Assembly: GCF_018612875.1 (NCBI RefSeq)
Contig: NZ_JAGGRI010000033.1
Coordinates: 1 to 64,000 of the forward strand
Length of the DNA stretch: 64,000 nt
Source: Lysobacter sp. ISL-50
Lineage (GTDB): Bacteria; Pseudomonadota; Gammaproteobacteria; Xanthomonadales; Xanthomonadaceae
Reading direction: 5' to 3'
The notes below the pieces were generated by a model. It ran no database searches. It worked only from the letters and a program-made list of their open reading frames with translations, and was not told where the DNA came from. The translations under genes and the position numbers were made by a program. Of the stretch, positions 1 to 10,719 are shown in pieces. Position 1 is the stretch's first letter, and each line of letters starts with the position of its first letter.

Positions 1-193
1 GGTGCTTGCGCAGGCAGGTCCCGCAGTGGGCATCCTGCCCACGGCGGGACCCGGCGCACGTCCATGTGCGCCGCCCTCCGGGTGTCCCTGGTCTCGCGAG
101 TTACAAGCCGCGCCCAGCAACGACAAAAACAAAAGCCAAGTCAGAGCTAAACAAAATCTTGGCAACTGCAAGGCAAGGCCAACAGCAAGAGCA
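1..193. other. Intergenic segment with two strong hairpins, no gene seen
   Basis: No convincing gene is visible. Two inverted repeats stand out. One runs from 18 to 50, with arms GTCCCGC/GCGGGAC and an inner TGGGCA/TGCCCA. The other runs from 53 to 72, with arms GGCGCAC/GTGCGCC. Neither is followed by a T-run, so they look more like a REP-type element than a terminator. Open frames crossing this stretch are low-complexity and continue into the microsatellite. Confidence 0.5.
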
Positions 194-297
194 ACTCCGA
201 CTCCGACTCCGACTCCGACTATGGCTGTGGCTGTGGCTGTGGCTGTGGTTGTGGCTGCAACTACAGCTACAGCTACAGCTACAGCTACAGCTACAGA
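194..297. repeat. Compound hexanucleotide microsatellite
   Basis: Three adjacent tandem hexamer tracts are seen: about four copies of ACTCCG (194-220), about six of TGTGGC with one GGTTGT variant (221-258), and about six of CTACAG (258-296). Both strands stay open through it and would encode Leu/Gln- or Ser/Cys-type dipeptide runs, but no start, RBS or domain supports a protein. Confidence 0.85.
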
Positions 298-371
298 ATC
301 TTGATTTCGCACTTGGCTTCAACAATCGCCCACCCGACCCAAGACATCGTCGCGCCCTTGCCCACACCCAA

Positions 372-409
372 CAAAAAAGCCGCCTGCTCTCACGAGCAAG
401 CGGCTTTCC
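372..409 (-). terminator. Rho-independent terminator of tex
   Basis: Read on the minus strand, the sequence forms a stem with outer arms AAAGCCGC/GCGGCTTT and a small inner stem TGCTCGTGAGAGCA, followed by a run of six T. It lies about 25 nt past the tex stop codon, which fits an intrinsic terminator for that gene. Confidence 0.8.
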
Positions 410-433
410 CAATCAACCAACAGCACCCGAAAA

Positions 434-2857
<2,424 letters not shown>

Positions 2858-2941
2858 CGTGTCCAATCGTTTAGCCCCGCCGAGCGGGAACCTAGCGATT
2901 GTCGCAATGCGGGCGTGAAGGGGGAACCCGTTGACAGCGGA

Positions 2942-3050
2942 CGGGAATGGGGAATGGGAAATCGGGAATCGGGAATCGGTAAAGCCGCGGCACAGCTCTG
3001 CTTTCCCGATTCCCGATTCCCGACTCCCGATTCCCGCTCCCCATTCCCGC
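2942..3050. repeat. Heptamer array GGGAATC in inverted orientation (family A)
   Basis: Tandem GGGAATC-type heptamers on the left (about 2942-2978) and GATTCCC-type heptamers on the right (about 3003-3050) form a long imperfect hairpin around a GC-rich spacer. The array separates the divergent tex and fpr genes. The same structure recurs at 13329-13466. Confidence 0.85.
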
Positions 3051-3084
3051 CCAAGCCCAGATAAGAACCGCTCTCATCCTGGGG

Positions 3085-3090
3085 TACAAT
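3085..3090 (+). promoter_or_regulatory. Candidate -10 box of fpr
   Basis: TACAAT lies 31 nt upstream of the fpr start, just after the repeat array. The -35 match about 17 nt upstream (TAAGAA) is weak. The implied leader is only about 23 nt and contains no clear Shine-Dalgarno sequence. Confidence 0.4.
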
Positions 3091-3120
3091 ACGCGCCCCG
3101 CGCCACCCGAAACCCCCGGC

Positions 3121-3933
3121 ATGTCCTCCGCTTTTGGCACCGAGACGGTGCTGGACGTCCGTCACTGGACCGACGATTACTTCAGCTTCACCACCACCCG
3201 CGACGACGGTTTCCGCTTCGAGAACGGCCAGTTCGTGATGATCGGACTGCAGGTCGCGAACGAAGACGGCAGCGCGTCCAAACCGTTGCTGCGCGCGTAT
3301 TCCATCGCCAGCGCCAACTGGGAAGAGCAGCTCGAATTCTTCAGCATCAAGGTGCCGGGCGGCCCGCTGACCTCGCGCCTGAAGTCGATCCGCCCCGGCG
3401 ACAGCGTGCTGATCGGGCGCAAGCCCACCGGCACCTTGCTGATCCACGATCTGCATCCGGGCCGCAATCTGTATCTGCTCGGCACCGGCACCGGCTTCGC
3501 GCCGTGGCTGTCGGTGATCAAGGACCCGGAAACCTACGAGCGCTTCGACAAGGTCGTGCTCTGCCACGGCGTGCGCAGCGTGCACGACCTGGCCTATCGC
3601 GACTACATCGTCAACGAGCTGCCGCAGCACGAGTTCCTCGGCGAACAGATCGCCGCCAAGCTCAAGTACTACCCGGCGGTGAGCCGCGAGGACTTCGCTT
3701 TCGACGGGCGCGACCAGCGCGGCCGGCTGACTCAGATGATGGACAGCGGCCTGATGATGGAGCAGCTCGGCATCGAGCCGCTGGACGCCGAGCACGATCG
3801 CGCGATGATCTGCGGCAGCCCGCAGATGCTGGCCGATTTCCGCGACATTCTCGACCGCCGCGGCTTCACCGCCGCGCCGCGCATCGGCACGCCGGGCCAA
3901 TACGTGTTCGAACGCGCCTTCGTCGAGAAGTGA
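3121..3933 (+). CDS. fpr: Ferredoxin/flavodoxin-NADP+ reductase
   Basis: The 270-residue protein is a cytoplasmic FAD enzyme that moves electrons between NADPH and ferredoxin or flavodoxin, in the bacterial Fpr class (usual length 250-275). The FAD-binding motif RAYSIAS lies at about residue 60. The NADP-binding loop GTGTGFAPWLSVI lies near 120. The C-terminus YVFERAFVEK resembles the aromatic/short-extended end typical of subclass I bacterial enzymes. ATG 3121 follows the candidate TACAAT promoter. A secreted thioredoxin-like gene starts 50 nt downstream on the same strand, so the two may be co-transcribed. Confidence 0.95.
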   Translation: MSSAFGTETVLDVRHWTDDYFSFTTTRDDGFRFENGQFVMIGLQVANEDGSASKPLLRAYSIASANWEEQLEFFSIKVPGGPLTSRLKSIRPGDSVLIGRKPTGTLLIHDLHPGRNLYLLGTGTGFAPWLSVIKDPETYERFDKVVLCHGVRSVHDLAYRDYIVNELPQHEFLGEQIAAKLKYYPAVSREDFAFDGRDQRGRLTQMMDSGLMMEQLGIEPLDAEHDRAMICGSPQMLADFRDILDRRGFTAAPRIGTPGQYVFERAFVEK

Positions 3934-3983
3934 GCGCCTGCTACCCTGCCGGCCTGCATGGCATCCGGACGACGGCGGGACGA

Positions 3984-4589
3984 ATGGCATCCAACAGGTT
4001 CCGGGCGACGGCGCGCGCGCTACTGTCGGGCTGGCTCATCGCGGCTTGCGCGCTGACCGCTCCGGTCTTCGCCGCCGAGCCCGCGGCCGAAGCACCCGCC
4101 GCCACCCACGCCCCGGCCCATTCCCAGCCGCGACCCGGCGAAACGCCGCCGGACTTTCTCGGCCTGGACCTCGCCGGCAAGCCGGTCAAGGTCAGCGACC
4201 ATCGCGGCAAACTGGTGGTGGTGAGCTTCTGGGCCAGCTGGTGCGCGCCGTGCCTGCGCGAACTGCCGCTGCTGTCGGCGCTGCAGACCGGCGTCGGCCG
4301 CGAGCATCTGCAGGTCATCGCGATCAACCTCAACGAGCCCAAGCGCGATTTCGACGAATTCGTGCGGCGCAACCCCGACCTCGACCTGACCTATATCCAC
4401 GACCCGGGCACCGCGGCCCGCTACTACGCGGTCAAGGCCGTGCCGAATCTGTTCGTGATCGACCACAAAGGCGTGATCGCCAAGGTCCACAGCGGCTACT
4501 CGGCGAAGATGGTGAAGCAGTTCGCGAAGGAAGTGGCCGACCTGCTGCCGCCGGACGTGCTCAGGCAGCCGGCCAAAAAGCGCGACTGA
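3984..4589 (+). CDS. Secreted TlpA/ResA-like thioredoxin-fold protein
   Basis: The 201-residue product starts with a positively charged N-region and a hydrophobic stretch ending near VFA-AEP, a Sec signal peptide. A Pro/Ala-rich linker (residues 31-55) leads into an AhpC/TSA-Redoxin or thioredoxin-like fold with the redox motif FWASWCAPCLRE at about residue 78. The cis-Pro loop KAVPNLFVID is at about 152. Such periplasmic thiol-disulfide reductases keep Cys residues reduced, often for cytochrome c maturation, but no ccm genes are nearby, so the partner is unknown. The frame is open for a long way upstream; ATG 3984 was chosen because the signal peptide begins there. Confidence 0.88.
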   Translation: MASNRFRATARALLSGWLIAACALTAPVFAAEPAAEAPAATHAPAHSQPRPGETPPDFLGLDLAGKPVKVSDHRGKLVVVSFWASWCAPCLRELPLLSALQTGVGREHLQVIAINLNEPKRDFDEFVRRNPDLDLTYIHDPGTAARYYAVKAVPNLFVIDHKGVIAKVHSGYSAKMVKQFAKEVADLLPPDVLRQPAKKRD

Positions 4590-4602
4590 CGGGCGCGGCG
4601 CC

Positions 4603-5538
4603 CTAGGCCGCGCGCCGCTCCTGCCGCAACGCGCCGCGATAACGCCGGCTGCACGGGATCTTGCTGCCGTCGTGCATGGTGATGCGCGCATCGCCGCTTT
4701 CCAGCGGCTCGATCTCGCCCACGCAATCCAGGTTGACCATGAAGCTGCGGTGCACGCGCACGAAGCGGCCCGGGTCGAGCTGGGTTTCGATCGTCGCCAT
4801 GGTCGTGCGCAAGGGATAGTCGCGGCCGCGCAGATGCAGGTTGACGTAGTTGGACGAGGCCTGCAGCCACTCGACCTCGCTGGCGGCGATCAGGAATTCC
4901 TTGCCCAGCTTGCGCACCAGGAAGCGCTCCGGGCGCTCGGGCACGGCCGGCTCGGCCACGTCGTCCGGGCTGGCGAGCAGGCTGGCCTCGCCCTGCCAAC
5001 GCCGCATCAGCAGGCGGTAGGCCTCCATCCACAGCACCATGTAGGTATAGGAGCGCACGTCCTTCAGGTATTCGTAGAACAGGTTCATGCCCCAGGAACC
5101 GAAGTCGTAGCGCTCGCCCAGGCCGACGTAGATCAACTTGCGCAGCGCGACCATGCCGACCACGTGCAGCACCGACCACAGCACGCTGCCGATCAGGTAC
5201 AGGGCCAGGGCCCGGCGCCAGCTGTCGAAGCGGAACGGAATCCGGCGCGTGTACCAGACCAGCGCCGGCACCAGCGCCAGCGCGACCGCGCAGCTGCTGA
5301 CCTCCCATACCGCCGGAGCCCAGGCGGGGATGTCGAGCCCGTAGCGGTGGATGTCGATCACCGTGGTCACGGTGCCGAAGGCGGCGTTGACCGCGAACAG
5401 GGTCACCCAGGCCAGCACCTCGACCGTGCGGCGCCAGGGTTGGTAGCGGTCCCAGGCGGTCGGCGCGGCGGCGGCCGGCACGGCGGCTTGCGGGTCGGAG
5501 GCGTTGGCGGCGGAAGCATCGAAGCTCATGCCGCGCAT
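4603..5538 (-). CDS. Membrane-anchored LytTR-type DNA-binding regulator
   Basis: The roughly 311-residue protein has four predicted membrane helices in its first half (around residues 40-190) and a C-terminal LytTR domain (about 205-305). The latter carries the characteristic EVEWLQASSNYVNLH, ATIETQLDP and FVRVHRSFMVN segments. LytTR domains bind paired direct repeats in promoters. This layout, a membrane sensor fused directly to LytTR with no receiver, is known in Xanthomonads. The signal is unknown. ATG 5538 has GCAGGCGAG just upstream; 5529 is an alternative start. It is divergent from the acyltransferase gene across 145 bp, which makes that gene a natural target (inference). Confidence 0.88.
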   Translation of the reverse strand: MRGMSFDASAANASDPQAAVPAAAAPTAWDRYQPWRRTVEVLAWVTLFAVNAAFGTVTTVIDIHRYGLDIPAWAPAVWEVSSCAVALALVPALVWYTRRIPFRFDSWRRALALYLIGSVLWSVLHVVGMVALRKLIYVGLGERYDFGSWGMNLFYEYLKDVRSYTYMVLWMEAYRLLMRRWQGEASLLASPDDVAEPAVPERPERFLVRKLGKEFLIAASEVEWLQASSNYVNLHLRGRDYPLRTTMATIETQLDPGRFVRVHRSFMVNLDCVGEIEPLESGDARITMHDGSKIPCSRRYRGALRQERRAA

Positions 5539-5683
5539 TCTCGCCTGCAAGGCGGCGGGGACGGCAACCGATTATCCCTCGGGGCCGCGATTCGTCCCCG
5601 CCCGGTCGCCTCCGGTCACCCGGGGATGTCGGCCAAGTGCCTGGGCTTACAGGATTTGTCCACCTTCCCGCCGCGGACCCGCC

Positions 5684-6886
5684 ATGCAACGCCGTTACGA
5701 CATCGACGCCCTGCGCGCCCTCGCCTTCGCCCTGCTGATCCTCTACCACTGCGCCATGCTCTACGTCGCCGACTGGGGCTGGCACCTCAAGAGCGAGCAT
5801 CTGTCGCAGAACATCCAGATCCCGATGCTGTTCGTGAACCGCTGGCGCATGGACCTGATCTTCCTGATCTCGGGCCTGTCGGTGCATTTCCTGTTGCGCG
5901 GCACCTCGCTGGGGCGTTTCGTGGTCCAGCGCAGCTGGCGCCTGCTGCTGCCGCTGACCTTCGGCTGCCTGCTGATCGTGCCGATCCAGCCCTACGCTCA
6001 GGGCGTCGCCAACGGCCTGGTCGAGCCCGGGTTCGTCGATTTCATGATCCGCTACTACCACTTCCAGCCCTGGCCGAAGGGCGCGTTCGACGGCTGGGAG
6101 TACGGCTTCACCTGGAACCACCTGTGGTACCTGGTCTACCTGTGGGTCTACACGATGACCCTGGCCGCGCTGCTGCCCCTGTTCCGCAACCGCGTCGGCC
6201 GCCGCCTGCACGCACTGGCGGTCGGCCTGCGCGGCTGGAAGCTGATGATCCTGCCGGCGCTGCCGCTGGCGGCGTTCACCTTCGTGCTGGCGCCGCTGTT
6301 CGACGATACCGGCGACCTGATCCACGACTGGTATCGCCACACGGTCTATTTCACCGTGTTCCTGTACGGCTACTGGATCGGCAACGACAGCGGCCTGTGG
6401 AACGAGTTGGTGCGGCTGCGCAAGTGGACCCTGGGGTTGGCGCTGGGCCTGTTCGGCTTCTATCTGACCTTGGTCCTCGTGTTGCCCGACGATATCCCGA
6501 CGCTGCTGCAGAACAGCGTGTGGCTGCTGCGCAATCTGTACGTGTGGTTCGCGATCTGCGCGATCCTGGGCTGGGGCCATGCCTTGCTCAACCGCCCGTT
6601 CCGCTGGCTGCCGTGGGCGACCGAGGCGGTGTACCCGTGGTATGTGCTGCACCAGAGCCTGATCGTGCTGATCGCGTACTGGATCTTGCCGCTGAAGTTC
6701 GGCCCGGTGACGGAGCCGGCGATCGTGCTGGCCGGCACGGTAGCGGGGTGCTTCGTGCTGCACGAGCTCATCCGGCGCGTGCCGCTGTTGCGGCCGGTGT
6801 TCGGGTTGAAGGGAGCTCGCCATGGTGAAGGTAAGTCCGCGGCGAACTTCCAGAACGTCATTGCCGCGAATGCGGGAGTCCAGTGA
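5684..6886 (+). CDS. Acyltransferase-3 family membrane protein
   Basis: The 400-residue polytopic protein begins YDIDALRALAFALLILYHC, the acyltransferase-3 signature with the conserved His near residue 21. It continues with RWRMDLIFLISGLSVHF and ends with a late helix PWYVLHQSLIVL. Roughly ten membrane segments are visible. Members such as OpgC and OafA transfer acyl groups from the cytoplasm to periplasmic glycans, O-antigen or other exported molecules; the substrate here cannot be told. The last dozen residues (FQNVIAANAGVQ) are encoded by a degenerate CATTCCCGCG repeat, so the native C-terminus was probably altered by repeat insertion. Confidence 0.9.
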   Translation: MQRRYDIDALRALAFALLILYHCAMLYVADWGWHLKSEHLSQNIQIPMLFVNRWRMDLIFLISGLSVHFLLRGTSLGRFVVQRSWRLLLPLTFGCLLIVPIQPYAQGVANGLVEPGFVDFMIRYYHFQPWPKGAFDGWEYGFTWNHLWYLVYLWVYTMTLAALLPLFRNRVGRRLHALAVGLRGWKLMILPALPLAAFTFVLAPLFDDTGDLIHDWYRHTVYFTVFLYGYWIGNDSGLWNELVRLRKWTLGLALGLFGFYLTLVLVLPDDIPTLLQNSVWLLRNLYVWFAICAILGWGHALLNRPFRWLPWATEAVYPWYVLHQSLIVLIAYWILPLKFGPVTEPAIVLAGTVAGCFVLHELIRRVPLLRPVFGLKGARHGEGKSAANFQNVIAANAGVQ

Positions 6887-7026
6887 CTTCAAACGGTCTC
6901 GCACGAAATTCGGTACGGACTTCGGCGTCTTCCTTTCATAACGTCATTCCCGCGGAGGCGGGAATCCAGAGACTTCAAACGTTCTCGCACTAAAGGCCCT
7001 GGATTCCCGCGTTCGCGGGAATGACG
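6850..7026. repeat. CATTCCCGCG palindromic elements (family B), one degenerate and one complete
   Basis: A degenerate half element at about 6850-6892 overlaps the acyltransferase stop codon. A complete element at 6942-7026 has GTCATTCCCGCG and CGCGGGAATGAC ends, each with its own GCGGGAATCCAG mini-palindrome. The rest of the gap to 7150 holds no gene I can support. Confidence 0.85.
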
Positions 7027-7150
7027 GTAGGTAAGTACGTCGCGCTCATGGCGCGGAAATGGCGGTAGGTAGGTCGATCGGCACTGAAACGAATAGCGCT
7101 TCGGCTGGTCAAGCCGAAGCCTTTCTTTCGCTACGCGACGATCAAGACCA

Positions 7151-7633
7151 TCAAGCCAGCGCCTTCTCGATATCCGCCGCGATCGACTCGGGCTTGTCCG
7201 TCGGCGCATAGCGCTTGATGACGCTGCCGTCGCGGCCGACCAGGAACTTGGTGAAGTTCCACTTGATCGCGTCGATGCCGAGGAAACCGCCCTTCTCGTC
7301 CTTGAGCCACTTCCACAAGGGATGGGCCTTGTCGCCGTTGACGTCGATCTTGGCGTACATCGGGAAGGTCACGTCGTAAGTCAGCGAACAGAATTCCTTG
7401 ATCTCGTTCTCGTCGCCCGGTTCCTGGTGGCCGAACTGGTCGCAGGGAAAACCCAGCACTTCGAAGCCGCGCGCCTGGTAATCGCGCTCGAGCTTTTCCA
7501 GGCCGGTGTACTGCGGGGTGAAGCCGCACTTGGAGGCGACGTTGACGATCAGCAGCACCTTGCCTTTGTAGCGGTCCAGCGACTGGGTCTTGCCGTCGAT
7601 GTCGGTAGCGGAGAAGTCGTAGGCGGTGGTCAT
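7151..7633 (-). CDS. Glutathione peroxidase family protein (Cys type)
   Basis: The 160-residue protein matches the small bacterial glutathione/thioredoxin peroxidase family that reduces hydroperoxides. Seen motifs are NVASKCGFTPQY with the peroxidatic Cys near residue 36, GFPCDQFGHQEPG near 64-76, and the catalytic WNFTKFLV near 125. Cys replaces the selenocysteine of animal enzymes; many such proteins use thioredoxin as reductant. The start at 7633 gives the standard N-terminus MTTAYDFSA. The upstream in-frame residues are low-complexity and were not included. A hairpin repeat follows upstream, so it is probably a single-gene unit. Confidence 0.94.
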   Translation of the reverse strand: MTTAYDFSATDIDGKTQSLDRYKGKVLLIVNVASKCGFTPQYTGLEKLERDYQARGFEVLGFPCDQFGHQEPGDENEIKEFCSLTYDVTFPMYAKIDVNGDKAHPLWKWLKDEKGGFLGIDAIKWNFTKFLVGRDGSVIKRYAPTDKPESIAADIEKALA

Positions 7634-7768
7634 GGGGACGTCGCTCGGTGTATGGGTTGGGCGCACGATAGCGCGTCGGCGCGGCCTTGTCCGGCCGCCG
7701 CCGAAGCTGCCCGACAGCGCACGCAAGGATGTCCGCTTCGATCACGGTTTAACACGGCGCCGCGTCTT

Positions 7769-7852
7769 GTAGGAGGGCCTTCAGGCCCGATGCTCTCCGG
7801 TCGGATCGCCAGGGTCTGAACGAAGAGCATCGGGCCTGAAGGCCCTCCTACA
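7769..7852. repeat. GGAGGGCCTTCAGGCCC palindrome (family C)
   Basis: The left end (GTAGGAGGGCCTTCAGGCCCGATGC) and the right end (its reverse complement) form a near-perfect inverted repeat around a 30-nt spacer. Each arm itself contains a GGGCCTTCAGGCCC mini-palindrome. Related copies occur at 21548, 42268 and 51877. Confidence 0.85.
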
Positions 7853-7875
7853 AAAATCCGGCCACGGCGCCAGAC

Positions 7876-7904
7876 AAAAAACGGCCCGCACTGGGCGGGC
7901 CGTT
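7876..7904 (-). terminator. Intrinsic terminator of the TonB-dependent receptor gene
   Basis: On the minus strand an ACGGCCCGC/GCGGGCCGT-type stem with a short loop is followed by a run of T (the plus strand shows CAAAAAACGG before the stem). It sits about 27 nt after the receptor stop codon. Confidence 0.82.
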
Positions 7905-7930
7905 CTTCATGACTCAAGCGGCGACAACCG

Positions 7931-10219
7931 TCAGAACGAAGCCTTGAACTCCACGCCGACGATGCGCGGGTCGTTGACGAAACCGACCAGGTTGTTGAAG
8001 TCGATGCCGCCGACCGCGCGCACTTCGTCGAGGATGTTGCGGCCGTACAGGGCCACGTCGTAACGGCCGTTGTCCCACTGGTAACCCACGCGCAGGCCGC
8101 CTTCCAGCAGCGCCTTGCCGCGGAATTCCTTCGATTCGTACAGGAAGAAATTCACTTCGCTGCGGTAAGCCCAGTCGGTATAGACGTAGAACTCGTTGCC
8201 GTTGGCCAGCGGCAGGCTGTAGCGCGCGGTCACGTTGTACACCCACTTGGGCGCCTGCGGCAGCGAATTGCCGTCGATCGCCGCCAGGGTCTGGCCGTTG
8301 CGGACCACGAGCGGGTCGGTCACGGTGCAGCCGCCGCCGCACGGAGCGACGAACAGGTTCTTGTCCTGGATTTCGGTATCGTTGTAGCTGGCGCCGAAGG
8401 TGACCATCAGGTTGTCGGTCAGGTACGCGTCCAGGTCGATTTCGAAGCCCTGGCCGAGGGTCTTGTCGGCGTTCACCAGGATCGTCTGGTTGAGCGCGCC
8501 GCCGACCGCGTTGAGCTGCTGGTTATCGACGGTGTAGCGGAACAGCGCGAAGCCCAGGCGAGCGCGCTTGTCCCACAGGTCGGCCTTCAGGCCGGCTTCG
8601 TAGGAAATCACCTTCTCCGCGTCGGCCACCGACGGCTGCGGCGGCGTCTGGAACAACAAACGGCCCTGGATGCTGGGCGCGCGGAAACCCTTCGCGACGC
8701 GCGCATACAGGTTGATGTCGTCGGTGGCCTGGAACACGCCGCTGATATCCCAGCTGACGTCGTTGACGTCGGTGGTGACCTTGAACGGGCCCGACACCGG
8801 CGCGCCGAACGGCGCGCTCTGCAGCACGCTGGCGCTGAAGTCCTTCTTGTCCTGGGTGTAACGCAGGCCGCCGCGCAGCTTGAAGCGATCGGTGACCGCG
8901 TATTCCAGCGAACCGAACGCCGCCCAGGCCTTGTTGCGCTGCTTCTGCTGGGCATGACCGGCCTGCACGCCACCGGCCAGGGTGTCGTAGTTCAGGCTGT
9001 CCACGGTGATGTCTTCGTCGAAGTAGAACAGACCGGCCTGCCAGTTGAGCGGGCCGCTGTAGTTCGACTCCAAACGGAATTCCTGCGTGATCTGGCGATG
9101 GTCGGGCAGACCGTCGGCGGATTCGGCGGTGAACGGAATGCCGGTCGGGGTGCTGCCGCCGGGCAGGAACATCGCGCCGACGCCGCCGTCGATGTCGCCG
9201 CGGCTGAGCGAATCGGCGGTCTCGTAACCGGTGATCGAGTACAGGGTCAGTTCGTTCGACAGATCCCAGCTCAGGCGCGCGCTGGCGCCGAAGGTCTTCA
9301 GGTGCTGGAAGTTGCGCCCGTCGATGCCGACCTTTTCCTCGTCGAAACCGTCGAACAGATCGTTCGTGCCCTTCTTGAACAACTGCGCGCGGAACAGACG
9401 CGCGGTGCCGTTGAGGCGGCGCGCGTGGACGTTGAACAGCGCGTGGAAGGTGTCGCTGCCGTCGTACTGCAGTTGCAGGCGCAGCGCCGATTCGTCGTAG
9501 CCTTCCAGCTTCTGGTTGGTGCGCGCGTTGGGGTTGGTGTTATCGACCCAATCGTCGCGGCGCTGGAACATCGCCGAAGCGCGTCCGGACCAGTTGGCGC
9601 CGAGCGGGCCGCTGACCGCGCCTTCGAAATTGGTGGTGCCGTAGGTGCCGTAGGACACCTGGCCGTAGCCTTCCAGTTCGCGGGTCGGCTTGGCCGATTC
9701 GAACTTGACCACGCCGGCCGGGGTGTTGCGGCCGAACAGCGTGCCCTGCGGGCCGCGCAGCAGTTCGACATTCTCCAGATCGAAGACCGGGAAGCCCTTG
9801 AGCAGCGGGTTCTCCAGGACGATGTCGTCGTACACCAGCGACACCGGCTGCGATGCGTTGAGATCGAAGTCGGTGTTGCCCAGGCCGCGGATATAGAAAC
9901 GCGGGAAGGCGCGGCCGAACGAGGACTCGATGTTGAGGCTGGGCAGGCGGCCGGACAGGAAGCGGATATCGCCGCCGCCGGAGCCGAGCACGTGCAGCTT
10001 TTCGCGATCGACGGTGGTGAGCGCGACCGGCACGTCCTTGGCGCGCTCGACCTTGCGCTGGGCGGTAACCATCAGCGCATCGAGGGTCTTGGCCTCGCCT
10101 TCGGCCGGCGCGGCCGTGGCGGGCGCGGCGTCCTGGGCGAAGGCGGCGGCGGAAACGAGGGTCAGGCCGATGGCGGCAGCCAGGGCATGACTGCGGGGAG
10201 CACGCAAGTGCTTGAGCAT
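7931..10219 (-). CDS. TonB-dependent outer-membrane receptor
   Basis: The 762-residue protein has a signal peptide (AAAIGLTLVSAAAFA), a plug domain beginning near residue 45 (LDALMVTAQRKVERAKDVPVAL, an FQ-type TonB box region) with the plug motif RGPQGTLFGRNTPAG at about 140, and a long beta-barrel ending in VGVEFKASF with the terminal Phe typical of barrel insertion. It would import a large ligand across the outer membrane using TonB energy. The ligand is not deducible: no sigma/anti-sigma pair or substrate-utilisation genes are adjacent. ATG 10219 was chosen at the signal peptide. Confidence 0.95.
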   Translation of the reverse strand: MLKHLRAPRSHALAAAIGLTLVSAAAFAQDAAPATAAPAEGEAKTLDALMVTAQRKVERAKDVPVALTTVDREKLHVLGSGGGDIRFLSGRLPSLNIESSFGRAFPRFYIRGLGNTDFDLNASQPVSLVYDDIVLENPLLKGFPVFDLENVELLRGPQGTLFGRNTPAGVVKFESAKPTRELEGYGQVSYGTYGTTNFEGAVSGPLGANWSGRASAMFQRRDDWVDNTNPNARTNQKLEGYDESALRLQLQYDGSDTFHALFNVHARRLNGTARLFRAQLFKKGTNDLFDGFDEEKVGIDGRNFQHLKTFGASARLSWDLSNELTLYSITGYETADSLSRGDIDGGVGAMFLPGGSTPTGIPFTAESADGLPDHRQITQEFRLESNYSGPLNWQAGLFYFDEDITVDSLNYDTLAGGVQAGHAQQKQRNKAWAAFGSLEYAVTDRFKLRGGLRYTQDKKDFSASVLQSAPFGAPVSGPFKVTTDVNDVSWDISGVFQATDDINLYARVAKGFRAPSIQGRLLFQTPPQPSVADAEKVISYEAGLKADLWDKRARLGFALFRYTVDNQQLNAVGGALNQTILVNADKTLGQGFEIDLDAYLTDNLMVTFGASYNDTEIQDKNLFVAPCGGGCTVTDPLVVRNGQTLAAIDGNSLPQAPKWVYNVTARYSLPLANGNEFYVYTDWAYRSEVNFFLYESKEFRGKALLEGGLRVGYQWDNGRYDVALYGRNILDEVRAVGGIDFNNLVGFVNDPRIVGVEFKASF

Positions 10220-10480
10220 GGTCGGGTTTCTCGGTGGACGCGGCGCATGGGGCGCCAGTGCTTGGGAAACCACCGCGGCATCATGCTCCCCAGGGGCATG
10301 GGCTGACGGCGATGGGCGATCGGACCGTCCCTTGACGGTCGGGACGCGGACCTGCCCGCGCCGTGGTCGGCTCATTGACCGGCGAATGTTACCAAATCAT
10401 TAAAGAGTCCGTGCTCGAATGGGGGTTTTGGTGATCTGGAGTAGGGTTTTTCGTGTCCAACCGAAGCCAAAGAACCCATA
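10220..10480. other. Intergenic region upstream of the TonB receptor
   Basis: No gene is visible. On the minus strand the stretch 10420-10371 contains TTTAATGATTTGG-TAACAT, an AT-rich patch in GC-rich DNA and the best candidate for the receptor promoter. That would imply a leader of roughly 150 nt. An inverted repeat around 10330-10345 (CCGTCCC..TTGACGG) is also present. Confidence 0.35.
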
Positions 10481-10631
10481 GCCCCCTTTGAAAAAGGGGG
10501 CGAGCGCCCGGCGCCACCAACCGAAGCCCCGCGTGCCACGGCGCGGGGGATTTGCTTTGCCGGTGGTTGCGATCTGTCGGGTGGATGGCGCGAAGAGCGA
10601 ATCCCCCCTGCCCCCCTTTTTCAAAGGGGGG
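10481..10631. repeat. CCCCCTTTGAAAAAGGGGG palindrome pair (family D)
   Basis: Two GCCCCCTTTGAAAAAGGGGGC-type palindromes face each other about 110 nt apart, with related GC-rich spacer sequence between. The same organisation recurs at 28723 and 40675. It separates the receptor gene from the amidohydrolase gene. Confidence 0.87.
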
Positions 10632-10719
10632 AATACTTCGGGGTGGATTCGATTCGGCTTGATGTGCACGGGCTCGGTTGACGCAAGCGCGCCCCTCGCG
10701 AACCCAAACCAACCCAGGT

